A stretch of DNA of 64,000 nt, from the NCBI RefSeq assembly GCF_014358075.1, contig NZ_JACONT010000021.1, positions 1 through 64,000 on the forward strand. Direction: 5' to 3'. Both the position numbers and the translations under genes were made by a program. This document shows positions 6,652-15,130 of the stretch, in pieces. Under the pieces are notes generated by a model that did not search any database, had not been told where the DNA came from, and was given only the letters and a program-made list of their open reading frames with translations. Position 1 is the stretch's first letter; each line of letters opens with the position of its first letter. The stretch is from Sphingomonas albertensis. Lineage in GTDB: Bacteria > Pseudomonadota > Alphaproteobacteria > Sphingomonadales > Sphingomonadaceae.

Positions 6652-9078
6652 GTGCCTATTCTCTTCAATCTGCATTTTCAGCATTCCGGGTCCCTGGTGG
6701 CGGTTGCGGTCGGCATCTGCCTGACCGCGGGGTGGTCGGTGGCGCTGCTCACCACCGATCTCGCCGATCCGACGGCGCGCGAGGCCATGGGCTGGCGGCA
6801 CGTCGCCCTCGCGCTGGCCGCGGGGCTTGGCGTCTGGACCACGCATTTCATCGCGATCCTCGCCTATCGTCCCGACCTGCTGCTTCGCTACGACGCGTTC
6901 ATGACAATGCTGTCGGCGTTCGTGGGAATCGCCGCGGTCGGGCTGCCGATGGTGGCGATCACCCAAGCACGGACGCGGAGCCAGCGCAGCCTGGCGGGCG
7001 CCGTCGCGGGTGGCGGAATCTGGTGCATGCATGCGGTCGGCATCACCGGCATGATGGACTGCGCGCATTTCTTCTCCTGGCCGACCAACATGATCGGCCT
7101 GCTGCTCGGGGCGGCGATCGTGGCGGCGTGGCAGTTCAACGCACGCTGGTCGCGCTCGCGCCCGACCGGGTGCCTGTTGTTCGCGCTCGCGGTGTGCGTG
7201 ACGCATTTCGTCTCGCTGTCCGGCGACATCGTCATCGGCAGCATCGACGAACGGCAGGGTGGCCTGTTGTCGCCCGGGCTGGTCGCCGCCTGCATGGCGT
7301 TCGCCGTCTCGGTGACCTGCCTCGGCAGCCTGTTGACGTTCACCCGGATAAAGGTCGCGCGTGAGCAGGAGTCGCGGACGCTCAAGGCGGTGCTGGAGAG
7401 CATGACCGACGGGCTCGTGTTCATCGACAGGGACGGGCGGCTACGTCACTTCAACCACCGCTTCCTCGACCTGTTCGATACGCCGGCGGAGGCGATCGCG
7501 CCGGGTCTGACGATCGACGCCTTTCTCGATGCGATCGCGCGGTATCGCGACTGGCCTGCCGAAAAGCGCGCGCTGGTCGGCGGCGCGATGAAGCAATGGG
7601 TCGAGGCGGACACCGGCTTCGACCGCGAATGCGAGATGGAGGACGGCCGGACCTATCAGATGCAGTGCCGTCCGGTGCCGCGCCAGGGCATCGTCCTGAC
7701 CTTCACCGACGTCAGCGCGGAGCGGACCGCGCTCGGCGACCTCAAGCATCTCGCCTATCACGATCCGCTGACGGGGCTGGGCAATCGTCGGTCGTTGCGC
7801 GAGACGAAGGAGGCGCTCATCGCGCAGGGCGCGCCGTTCTCGCTGCTGTTGATCGATCTCGACGAGTTCAAGCGGATCAACGACGCGTTCGGGCACGGCG
7901 TCGGCGACAAGCTGCTGGTGCATGTCGCGACGCAGCTCACCGGGCTGGTCCCGCGCGACAGCTTCATCGCGCGGATGGGCGGGGACGAGATCGCGATCAT
8001 CGTGCGCGAGATGGGCGAGGCGGCGACCGCGCTGGCGGAGGCGATCGTCGTGCGGTTGAGCGCCCCGGTAGTGGTCGAGGGACGCCGGCTGCTGCCGAGC
8101 TGCAGCATCGGCATCTCGGGTTTCGCCGGCGATCTCTCTCCCGAGGACCTGATGAAGCGCGCGGACATGGCGCTGTACGAGGCCAAGCGGCTCGGTCGCC
8201 GGCGCGCCCAGGCCTATGTCCCGGGTCTCGCCGAACGCCTCGCCGAGCGCCAGCACATCGTCGACGACCTGCACGAAGCCCTCCAGACCGCCGGCTTCAC
8301 CCTCGCATTCCAGCCCGTCGTGCAACTGTCGACCGGGATCACCACCGGCTACGAGGCACTGATCCGCTGGAACCACCCGACGCGCGGCTGGGTGCCGCCA
8401 GCGCTGTTCATTCCGATCGCCGAGGAATGCGGCCTGATCGAGGATATCGGTCGCTGGGTGATCATGGACGCCTGTCGCCAGCTATCCGGCTGGTCTTCGC
8501 ACCTGCACGTCGCGATCAACGTATCCGCCGCGCAGCTCAAGTCCGAGGCGCTGGTGCATCATCTGACCCAGGCGATCCTGGTGCACGGGATCGCCGCCGA
8601 GCGGGTCGAGATCGAAATCACCGAGACCGCGCTGATCGACGATGCGGACCGGACGGCGGCGACGATCGACCGGATCCGCAGGATCGGCGTGAAGGTGGCG
8701 CTCGACGATTTCGGTACCGGCCAGTCGTCGCTCTCGCATCTGCGCGATTTCAAGTTCGACCGGATCAAGATCGACCGGAGCTTCGTGGTTCGTGCGGGCT
8801 TCGATCCGCGATCGATGGCGGTGCTGCGCGGGATCGTCGGGGTCGGCAAGGAACTCGGCGTCCTCACTCACGCCGAGGGCGTCGAAACCAGGGACCAGCT
8901 CGACCTGCTGCGGATGATCGGTTGCGATGCCGTACAGGGCTATCTCGTCGGTCGACCGGTGACGCCCGGCAACGAGCAGATCGAGCGGTTCGAGCGCGTC
9001 CTTCAGAAGGCCACAGCGCACCGCGAACGTCGGGGGCCGCCCGAACTACCGGAGCAGCCCCAGCGGTTTGCCGCCTGA
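6652..9078 (+). CDS. MHYT-PAS-GGDEF-EAL cyclic-di-GMP signalling protein
   Basis: An 808-residue inner-membrane protein. Residues about 10-220 form a seven-helix MHYT sensor with three motif copies (T-H-F-I-A-I, M-H-A-V-G-I, T-H-F-V-S-L), proposed in this family to bind copper and sense gases. A short PAS-like segment follows (E-S-M-T-D-G-L-V-F-I-D-R, near 245). The GGDEF domain starts near H-D-P-L-T-G-L-G-N-R-R (about 369), but its active site reads G-G-D-E-I near 443 and the RxxD inhibitory site is absent. The EAL domain (about 545-790) keeps E-A-L-I-R-W, N-V-S, E-I-T-E, L-D-D-F-G-T-G, K-I-D-R, A-E-G-V-E and Q-G-Y-L, so it should be an active phosphodiesterase. The start is GTG. The net activity is probably c-di-GMP breakdown. 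Confidence 0.93.
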   Translation: MPILFNLHFQHSGSLVAVAVGICLTAGWSVALLTTDLADPTAREAMGWRHVALALAAGLGVWTTHFIAILAYRPDLLLRYDAFMTMLSAFVGIAAVGLPMVAITQARTRSQRSLAGAVAGGGIWCMHAVGITGMMDCAHFFSWPTNMIGLLLGAAIVAAWQFNARWSRSRPTGCLLFALAVCVTHFVSLSGDIVIGSIDERQGGLLSPGLVAACMAFAVSVTCLGSLLTFTRIKVAREQESRTLKAVLESMTDGLVFIDRDGRLRHFNHRFLDLFDTPAEAIAPGLTIDAFLDAIARYRDWPAEKRALVGGAMKQWVEADTGFDRECEMEDGRTYQMQCRPVPRQGIVLTFTDVSAERTALGDLKHLAYHDPLTGLGNRRSLRETKEALIAQGAPFSLLLIDLDEFKRINDAFGHGVGDKLLVHVATQLTGLVPRDSFIARMGGDEIAIIVREMGEAATALAEAIVVRLSAPVVVEGRRLLPSCSIGISGFAGDLSPEDLMKRADMALYEAKRLGRRRAQAYVPGLAERLAERQHIVDDLHEALQTAGFTLAFQPVVQLSTGITTGYEALIRWNHPTRGWVPPALFIPIAEECGLIEDIGRWVIMDACRQLSGWSSHLHVAINVSAAQLKSEALVHHLTQAILVHGIAAERVEIEITETALIDDADRTAATIDRIRRIGVKVALDDFGTGQSSLSHLRDFKFDRIKIDRSFVVRAGFDPRSMAVLRGIVGVGKELGVLTHAEGVETRDQLDLLRMIGCDAVQGYLVGRPVTPGNEQIERFERVLQKATAHRERRGPPELPEQPQRFAA

Positions 9079-9096
9079 CCCGGGGTCAGCGTTCGA

Positions 9097-9393
9097 TCAG
9101 CCGACGTCGACGGGATGCGTCACGATGATCGTCGGACGGGCCGCGGCGAGATCGCGCGCGGCGAGGCCGAACGCCTTGAAGTGATCCGACGCCATGTGCT
9201 GCTGTACGGCTGCGTCATCGACATAGAGTTCGTTGAACACGAAGCGGCGCTCGCCTTCGGCTTCCTGCCATAGCTCGTAGTGCAGCACGCCCGGCTCGGC
9301 CCGCGATGCCGCGACGCAGATCTTCGCCGCGGCAACGAACGCCTCGTCCTGGCCGGGCTTGACGGTAACCAACGCAACTACCTTGACGGCCAT
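9097..9393 (-). CDS. Antibiotic biosynthesis monooxygenase (ABM) domain protein
   Basis: A single-domain protein of 98 residues with the dimeric alpha/beta-barrel ABM pattern: V-A-L-V-T-V-K-P-G, then E-P-G-V-L-H-Y-E-L-W, then F-N-E-L-Y-V-D-D-A-A-V-Q-Q-H and H-F-K-A-F near the end. Members include quinol monooxygenases such as YgiN and many uncharacterised stress-linked proteins. I chose the ATG at 9393 since it begins directly at the first beta strand; an upstream ATG at 9429 would add twelve unlikely residues. It is convergent with the EAL gene and follows smc on the same strand with 49 bases between. Confidence 0.8.
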   Translation of the reverse strand: MAVKVVALVTVKPGQDEAFVAAAKICVAASRAEPGVLHYELWQEAEGERRFVFNELYVDDAAVQQHMASDHFKAFGLAARDLAAARPTIIVTHPVDVG

Positions 9394-9442
9394 GACTTCG
9401 AATCCTCGAAAATTAGATGGTGCGGCCAACCTATCCCAAACA

Positions 9443-12400
9443 TCAGCCCGTGGCGATCAATCCGGTTGCGGCCTGGAGATCGACCGACACCAGCCGGCTG
9501 ACGCCGCGTTCGATCATCGTGACACCGAACAGGCGGTGCATGCGGCTCATCGTGACGGCGTTGTGCGTGACGACGAGGTAGCGCGTGTCGGTGTCGCGCG
9601 ACATACGGTCGAGCAGATCGCAGAAGCGCTCGATATTGGCGTCGTCGAGCGGCGCGTCGACCTCGTCGAGGACGCAGATCGGCGCGGGGTTGGTCAGGAA
9701 CAGGCCGAAGATCAGCGCGACCGCGGTGAGCGCTTGCTCACCGCCGGATAGGAGAGTGAGCGACTGGAGGCGTTTGCCGGGCGGTTGCGCCATGATCTCG
9801 AGTCCGGCTTCGAGCGGGTCGTCGGAGTCGATCAGTTCGAGATGCGCGGCGCCGCCGTCGAAGAGGGTGGTGAAGAGGCGCTGGAAATGGCCGTTCACCG
9901 CCTCGAACGCGGCGAGCAGGCGCTGGCGGCCTTCGCGGTTGAGCGTGCCGATCGAGCCGCGCAGGCGGTTGACGGCTTGCCCTAGTTCTTCGCGTTCGAC
10001 CGCGTTGCCGCGCGCGGAATCTTCGAGTTCGGCGAGTTCGGTCTCGGCGACGAGGTTGACCGGGCCGATCCGCTCCCGATCGGTGGCGAGGCGGTCGTGC
10101 GTGGCGGACTCTTCGGTTGGCGCGCGGACGTCGGCGACCGCGAAGCCGAGGCGTTCGGGGAGGACGGGGGCGGGGCATTGGAAGCGTTCGCCCGAGAGGC
10201 GGCCGAGATCGAGGCGGCGCGCTTCGTGGTTTTCGACGCGGGCGATCGCCCCGGCGCGCGCTTCGCGGGCGACGGCGAGCGCTTCGGTGGCGGCGCGGTG
10301 AGCGTCGTCGACGGTGCGGGCAGCGGTTTCAGCGGTGCGTTCGGTGGCGAGGAGCGCGTCGGCGGTTGTGCGCGCGTCTTGGTGTTCGGCGTCGAGCGTC
10401 TCGATTTCAGCGTCGAGGGCGGCGGGGCGAGCGGCGATCGCGGCGAGGTCGGTGCCGAGCGTGGTTTCGCGCGCGTCCATGGCGGCGATGCGTTTGGCGG
10501 CTTCACCGGCGCGCGCGCGCCAGCTTCGGGTGTCGGCTTGCGCTGCGGACAGGCGTTCGCGGTTGGTGGCAATGCTGCGGTTGAGCGTGGTGCGATCGGC
10601 GCGGGTCTGCGCGACGGCGGCGCGGGCACGTTCGGCGTCGTATTGGAGCGTGGTGACCTGGCGCGCGTTGGCGGTGCCGTCGGGGACGGCGGCCATCGCG
10701 GCTTCAGCGCGGGTGTGGTCGGCGTGCGCGTCGGCGACGTCGTCGGCGATGCGGTGCGCGCGGATGTCGAGGTCTGCGCGTTGGGTGGCGAGGCGTTCGA
10801 GCGCGGCGGCGGCGCGGTCCTCCTGGCGGATGGCGTCGCGCGCGGCGGTTTCGGCGCGTTGTAGGGCGGCGCGGGCGGTTTGCGACTGGCCTCTAGCCTG
10901 GGCGATGCGCTCGTCGATCGCGGCGCGGGTTCGTTCGGCGTCGTCCAGCGCTTTGGCCGCAGCGGGGCGGGCGGCCTGGAGCGCGGCGAGGCGGTTGCGG
11001 CGGACGAGGCGTTCGGCGGCGGCCGCGCCGGTGCCGGTTGCGGTGAAGCCGTCCCAGCGGCGGAATTTGCCGTCCCGGGTGACGATTCGCTGGCCGACGG
11101 CGAGGTGTTGCTGGCGGTCGGTGTCGACGACGAAGATTTGCGCGAGCCTGCGGGCGAGGGCGGGGGGCGCGTCGACATGCTTTGCCAGCGGTTCGGTGTC
11201 GGCGGGCGCGGCGGGGTCGTCTTCGCGGGGCTTGGCGCCGGCCCATGCGTCTAGGTTGGTGTCTAGATCGTCGCCGAGCGCGGCGGCGAGCGCGCGTTCG
11301 TAGCCCGTGCTGGCCGAGACATGGTCGAGCAGCCGGTCGCGGCCGCTGCGCTGCGTTGCCTTGGTGAGCGCCGTCACTTCGCTGTCGATCGCGGCGAGGT
11401 CTGCGCGAGCGGTGGCGCGGGCGGTTTCGGCGGCGTCGCGCGCGCTGGTCGCGGCGGCTTCGTCGGTGTCTGCGCGGGTTAAGGCCTGGCGGGCGGACTC
11501 TGCGGCTGCGGTTGCAGTGCGTCGAGCTTCGGCAGCGGTTTCGCGCTCTGCCGCTAGCGGGACGGGGTCGCCGAGCGCGCGGAGGGCGGCGGCGATCTGC
11601 GCGGCGTCGCGATCGGCGCGGTCGGCGCGGGTGCGAGCGGCGGCGAGGGCGGCGCTGGCGACGCGGACTTCGGCGGCGTCGCGGGCTTGGGTGGCGAGCG
11701 CCTGGGCGAGCGCGACTTCGGCGTCGCGGGCGCGACGTTCGGATTCGGCGAGTGCGGCGTCGAGATCGGGGATCGCGGCGGTGGCATCGGCGATCGCGGT
11801 GTCGAGCGTCTTGGCCTCGTCGGCGAGGCGGGCGAGCGCGGCGGCGGCGTCGCTGGCGAGCGATCCTTCGCGGGCGCGGTCGTCGGCGATCCGGGCGCGG
11901 GCGTCGGTGAGGTCGGTGATCCTGCGCTCGACGCTGGCCTTTTCGGTTTTCAGCGCGGCGAGGCGGTGGGCGAGATCGCCGACGCGGTCGCGGGCGGCGA
12001 GGGCGGCGGCGCGGGCGGTGGAGACGGCTTCGACGGCGCGGTGCTGATCTGCGGCGGCTGCGCGTTCGGCGTCGGTGCCGGCGCGGACGTGGGCTTCGGC
12101 GGCGGTGGCTTCGGCCTTGGCGGCGTCGGATGCGGCGGCGGCTTCGCGCCAGCGGGCGAAGAGCGTGCGGGCTTCGGCGACGCGGATCTGGGCGGAGATC
12201 AGGCGATAGCGTTCGGCGGCGCGGGCCTGGCGTTTCAGCGTGGCGGCGCGCGCGTCCTGGTCGGAGATGATCTCGTCGAGCTTGGCGAGATTGGCTTCGG
12301 TGGCGCGGAGTTTCCCCTCGGCGTCTTTCCGCCGGACGTGGAGTCCGGCGATCCCGGCGGCTTCCTCCAGCATCGCGCGGCGGTCGGCGGGCTTGGCGGC

Positions 12401-12829
12401 GATGACCGCGCCGATCTTGCCTTGGCTGACGAGCGCGGGCGAGTGCGCGCCGGTGGCGGCGTCGGCAAAGAGGAGGCCGACGTCCTTCGCGCGGACGTCG
12501 CGGCCGTCGATCCGGTAGGCGGAGCCGGCGCCGCGTTCGATCCGGCGGACGATTTCGCGCTCGTTGCCCGCGATTTCGGCAAGGATCGAGACTTCGGCGA
12601 AGTCGCGCGGCGGGCGGGTCGCGGTGCCGGCGAAGATGACGTCTTCCATGCCGGCGCCGCGCAGGGATTTGGCGCTGGCCTCGCCCATCGTCCAGCGGAG
12701 CGCTTCGAGGAGGTTGGACTTGCCGCAGCCATTGGGGCCGACGACGCCGGTCAGGCCGGGTTCGATGCGGAGGTCGGCGGGGTCGACGAAGCTCTTGAAG
12801 CCGGTGATGCGGAGGCGCTTGATCTGCAT
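9443..12829 (-). CDS. smc: Chromosome partition protein Smc
   Basis: An 1128-residue condensin ATPase. The N-terminal head has Walker A G-P-N-G-C-G-K-S-N (near residue 31). Very Ala/Arg/Glu-rich coiled coils run from about 170 to 480 and 640 to 900, flanking a hinge near 500-600. The C-terminal head has the signature L-S-G-G-E-Q-A-L (near 1025) and Walker B C-V-L-D-E-V-D-A-P-L-D-D (near 1046). The length is normal for bacterial Smc. It acts with ScpA and ScpB to organise and segregate the chromosome; neither is in the window. The region is strongly GC and coil biased, and for that reason it carries long open frames on the other strand that are not genes. A paired palindromic element sits immediately upstream. 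Confidence 0.97.
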   Translation of the reverse strand: MQIKRLRITGFKSFVDPADLRIEPGLTGVVGPNGCGKSNLLEALRWTMGEASAKSLRGAGMEDVIFAGTATRPPRDFAEVSILAEIAGNEREIVRRIERGAGSAYRIDGRDVRAKDVGLLFADAATGAHSPALVSQGKIGAVIAAKPADRRAMLEEAAGIAGLHVRRKDAEGKLRATEANLAKLDEIISDQDARAATLKRQARAAERYRLISAQIRVAEARTLFARWREAAAASDAAKAEATAAEAHVRAGTDAERAAAADQHRAVEAVSTARAAALAARDRVGDLAHRLAALKTEKASVERRITDLTDARARIADDRAREGSLASDAAAALARLADEAKTLDTAIADATAAIPDLDAALAESERRARDAEVALAQALATQARDAAEVRVASAALAAARTRADRADRDAAQIAAALRALGDPVPLAAERETAAEARRTATAAAESARQALTRADTDEAAATSARDAAETARATARADLAAIDSEVTALTKATQRSGRDRLLDHVSASTGYERALAAALGDDLDTNLDAWAGAKPREDDPAAPADTEPLAKHVDAPPALARRLAQIFVVDTDRQQHLAVGQRIVTRDGKFRRWDGFTATGTGAAAAERLVRRNRLAALQAARPAAAKALDDAERTRAAIDERIAQARGQSQTARAALQRAETAARDAIRQEDRAAAALERLATQRADLDIRAHRIADDVADAHADHTRAEAAMAAVPDGTANARQVTTLQYDAERARAAVAQTRADRTTLNRSIATNRERLSAAQADTRSWRARAGEAAKRIAAMDARETTLGTDLAAIAARPAALDAEIETLDAEHQDARTTADALLATERTAETAARTVDDAHRAATEALAVAREARAGAIARVENHEARRLDLGRLSGERFQCPAPVLPERLGFAVADVRAPTEESATHDRLATDRERIGPVNLVAETELAELEDSARGNAVEREELGQAVNRLRGSIGTLNREGRQRLLAAFEAVNGHFQRLFTTLFDGGAAHLELIDSDDPLEAGLEIMAQPPGKRLQSLTLLSGGEQALTAVALIFGLFLTNPAPICVLDEVDAPLDDANIERFCDLLDRMSRDTDTRYLVVTHNAVTMSRMHRLFGVTMIERGVSRLVSVDLQAATGLIATG

Positions 12830-12880
12830 TCTTGCGCCCCCCGACGACTGGTGTTGATCTTACCCCGGACCGTTGCGCTG

Positions 12881-13082
12881 TTGTTTCCCCGCGAAGGCGG
12901 GACCCAGACTGGGCTCCCGCCTTCGCGGGAGAACAAGGAAGAGTCGGCTACCCTGGCACGTGCTTGCCGCGGTCGGCCTCCCCCCGGCGAAGGCCGGGGC
13001 CCAATTGGGGGACGTCGCTAACGAAGGTTGCGCTCCGTTATTGCAACCTTTCCAATTGGGCCCCGGCCTTCGCCGGGGTGGT
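12881..13082. repeat. Paired palindromic elements, family A then family B
   Basis: Family A (12881-12937) is a nested palindrome: hairpin CCCGCGAAGGCGGG, then CCCAG-A-CTGGG, then hairpin CCCGCCTTCGCGGG. Family B (12981-13082) has arms CCCCGGCGAAGGCCGGGG + CCCAATTGGG and the inverse, around a loop of roughly 45-50 bases. The pair lies between the 3' end of the DsbA-like lipoprotein gene and the 5' side of smc. There is no transposase and no visible target duplication. Confidence 0.9.
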
Positions 13083-13108
13083 ACGTGTGGGTGGAGACGA
13101 CGTGCGTC

Positions 13109-13849
13109 TTACGCCCCAGCCGCCTTCAGCGCCTTCTCCATCTGGTCCCAGCTCACGACCTGGTCGAGCTTCTTGTCGTTGATCAGGAACGTCGGCGTGC
13201 CCGTCACCGTCCCCGCCTGCATCGCATTCTCGGTCGGCTTGGCCATCACTTCGAGCTGCTTCTGATCGGCGAGGCACGCGCGCGCCTTCGCTTCCGGGAT
13301 CCCGCGCTGCTTCACGAAATCGATCGCGCCCATCTGTTCGGCGAGCTTGGTCGCGACGACCGTCGGCGGCTGATTGGCCAGCCCCTGCTGCTGCGCAGGC
13401 GTCATCGCCTGGAGCTTGTCGAGGAACGCGATCTGGTTGCCGTACATCTGCTCGAGGATCGGGAAGAACGGCGCGACGCCACCGCACTGGCCGAGCAGCG
13501 TCAGCGCCACGTCGGGCGCACCGTGGACGAGGAAGTCGCGGAATTCGAAGCTGACTTTGCCTGTCGAGACGTACTTTTCCGTCAGCGGCTTGTACGCCTC
13601 GCGGGCGAATGCGCCGCAGGTCGGGCACGAGCGCGCGCCATATTCGACGAGCTTGATCGGCGCGTTCGGGTTGCCCATCAGGTAACCCTCGGGGGTCTTC
13701 ACGACGGTCTCGGTCCAGTTCTGGCCGGCGGGGGCTGCGGCGGCTGCTACCGGCGCGGCGGCGGGCTGGTCGACGTTACCGGTCGAATCGTTCTTCGAGC
13801 AGGCGGCGAGCGCGAGCGGCAGGACGGCGAGCGTGGTCAGGAACTTCAT
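13109..13849 (-). CDS. DsbA-family thioredoxin-fold lipoprotein (CPTC)
   Basis: A 246-residue exported protein with a lipobox L-A-A-C at residues 14-17, so probably a lipoprotein processed by LspA. An Ala/Pro-rich linker (28-45) is followed by the thioredoxin fold: Y-L-M-G-N-P-N-A-P-I-K-L-V-E-Y-G, the redox pair C-P-T-C (near 75), F-E-F-R-D-F, and the cis-proline loop T-G-T-P-T-F-L-I-N. This is the DsbA/thioredoxin_4 family, oxidising or isomerising disulfides in the periplasm. A second DsbA-like gene lies 26 bases upstream, so they look like a tandem duplication with different active sites. The start is the ATG at 13849, just before the lipoprotein signal; longer frames read into the neighbour. 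Confidence 0.88.
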   Translation of the reverse strand: MKFLTTLAVLPLALAACSKNDSTGNVDQPAAAPVAAAAAPAGQNWTETVVKTPEGYLMGNPNAPIKLVEYGARSCPTCGAFAREAYKPLTEKYVSTGKVSFEFRDFLVHGAPDVALTLLGQCGGVAPFFPILEQMYGNQIAFLDKLQAMTPAQQQGLANQPPTVVATKLAEQMGAIDFVKQRGIPEAKARACLADQKQLEVMAKPTENAMQAGTVTGTPTFLINDKKLDQVVSWDQMEKALKAAGA

Positions 13850-13875
13850 CGGGTTACTCCAGTGGATCACGAGAA

Positions 13876-14541
13876 TTAATGGGCGCCGGCCTTGCGGAGC
13901 GCGGGTTCGAGCTGTTCCCAGCCGACATGCGGGACGAGTCTGCCGTTGAGGTAGAAGGTCGGCGTCGAGTCGATCTCCTTCGGCGCGTCGGCGGTCAGTT
14001 TGACGATGCGGTCGATCTCGGGCTGGTTGGCGAAGCACGCGTTGATCGCGGCGTCCGAGAGCCCGCGTGCCTTGATCATCGCGGTCAGGCCGGAGCCGTC
14101 GGCGTTGGCGCGAATCTGGGCCGCCGCCGGGTACATGTTCAGGCGCGCGGCGTTGCCTTGCTGGTATTCGATCCCGCGCTCGAGCCATTGCGGCTGTGCG
14201 GCGAAGATCGCGGACGAGGTGGCGGAGAAGCCCTTCGGGCCGGTGCAGCGGGCGAGGATCGCGGCCGACAGATCGAGCCGGTCGCGGATGAAGTGGCGGA
14301 ATTCGAGGCTGGTCGAGCCCGATGCGATCATCTGGCGCTTGAGCACGGGTTCGGATTTCACCGAGAAATCGGCGCAGTGCGAGCAGGTGTAGCTGGCATA
14401 TTCGACCAGCTTTACGCGGGCCGCGGGGTTGCCGATCAGGTAGGCGCCCGAGGGGAGGATGCGCGCGGTCTGTGACCAGTCGCGCTTGGGCGCAGCGCCG
14501 GTCAGCAGGAAGAGGGCGAAGACGGCAAAGAGGACGCGCAT
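13876..14541 (-). CDS. DsbA-family thiol:disulfide oxidoreductase (CSHC)
   Basis: A 221-residue periplasmic protein with a signal peptide (residues 1-17, cleavage near G-A-A-P). It has Y-L-I-G-N-P-A-A-R-V-K-L-V-E-Y-A-S-Y-T, the active-site pair C-S-H-C (near 54), L-E-F-R-H-F-I-R, and the cis-proline D-S-T-P-T-F-Y-L-N-G. It is a close paralogue of the downstream lipoprotein, sharing the E-F-R and T-P-T-F framework, but the dipeptide between the cysteines differs, which usually changes redox potential. The ATG at 14541 overlaps the dciA stop (TGATG), so dciA and both DsbA-like genes probably form one transcription unit. Confidence 0.88.
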   Translation of the reverse strand: MRVLFAVFALFLLTGAAPKRDWSQTARILPSGAYLIGNPAARVKLVEYASYTCSHCADFSVKSEPVLKRQMIASGSTSLEFRHFIRDRLDLSAAILARCTGPKGFSATSSAIFAAQPQWLERGIEYQQGNAARLNMYPAAAQIRANADGSGLTAMIKARGLSDAAINACFANQPEIDRIVKLTADAPKEIDSTPTFYLNGRLVPHVGWEQLEPALRKAGAH

Positions 14542-15104
14542 CAGGTGATCCTGGGAAGGCCGTGCGTCGAGGCGACGCCGGCGGCGAGGGATTCGAGGAC
14601 GGCGCGCAGTTCCGGATCGGCGATGCCCTTCAGGCTCATACCGAGATCGACGGGGACCGGGCGGATCGATGGCGGTGCTTTGCGCGGGACGGGGGCGGCG
14701 ACCTCACCCTGGCGGATCGCGACCTTCACGATCGCGGCGTAGCCGAAGAAGCGGTTCACGCGCTCGATGATCTCGGGCGCGATGTGCTGCATCATCGGTG
14801 CATGCGCGCCGCGGACGGTAAGCGTGAGGACGCCGTCCTGTTTCTTGCCGACCGGGAAGCGGATCGATTCGGGAATGCTCGCGCCCGCCAGTTTCGCGCC
14901 GACGATCTCGGGCCAGCGGCTGACGATCGACGACTGGACGAAGCCGAATCGGCGGAACGCCGCGCCGCCGATCGCGGGCAACAGTTCGGCGACCGCGCGC
15001 GAACGGTTCTCACGCGGGGCGTCGGGATCGGTCCTGCCTTTGATGCGCTTCGTCGCCGGCTTGGGCGTCGCAGATTTAGGCACAGAAACGGGCGGCTTGC
15101 TCAT
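14541..15104 (-). CDS. dciA: DciA-like protein (DUF721), replicative helicase loader
   Basis: About 187 residues. A basic, proline-rich N-terminal tail (1-30) precedes the DUF721 core: G-F-V-Q-S-S-I-V-S-R-W-P-E-I-V-G-A-K-L-A near residue 60, then G-V-L-T-L-T-V-R-G-A-H-A-P and I-I-E-R-V-N-R-F-F-G-Y. DciA helps load the DnaB helicase in bacteria lacking DnaC; the DUF721 assignment is clear, the loader role is from the family. It is divergent from mutY with few bases between. The ATG at 15104 is used; an in-frame ATG at 15116 would add four residues and no clear ribosome site separates them. Confidence 0.82.
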   Translation of the reverse strand: MSKPPVSVPKSATPKPATKRIKGRTDPDAPRENRSRAVAELLPAIGGAAFRRFGFVQSSIVSRWPEIVGAKLAGASIPESIRFPVGKKQDGVLTLTVRGAHAPMMQHIAPEIIERVNRFFGYAAIVKVAIRQGEVAAPVPRKAPPSIRPVPVDLGMSLKGIADPELRAVLESLAAGVASTHGLPRIT

Positions 15105-15130
15105 CTGCGAACCCATGCCATAGGCGACGC

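Noticed and set aside
11687..13021. A 444-codon Gly-rich plus-strand frame over smc and the adjacent repeats
   Set aside because: It is the mirror of Ala/Arg/Glu-rich coiled-coil codons in smc, and its end translates family A repeat DNA.
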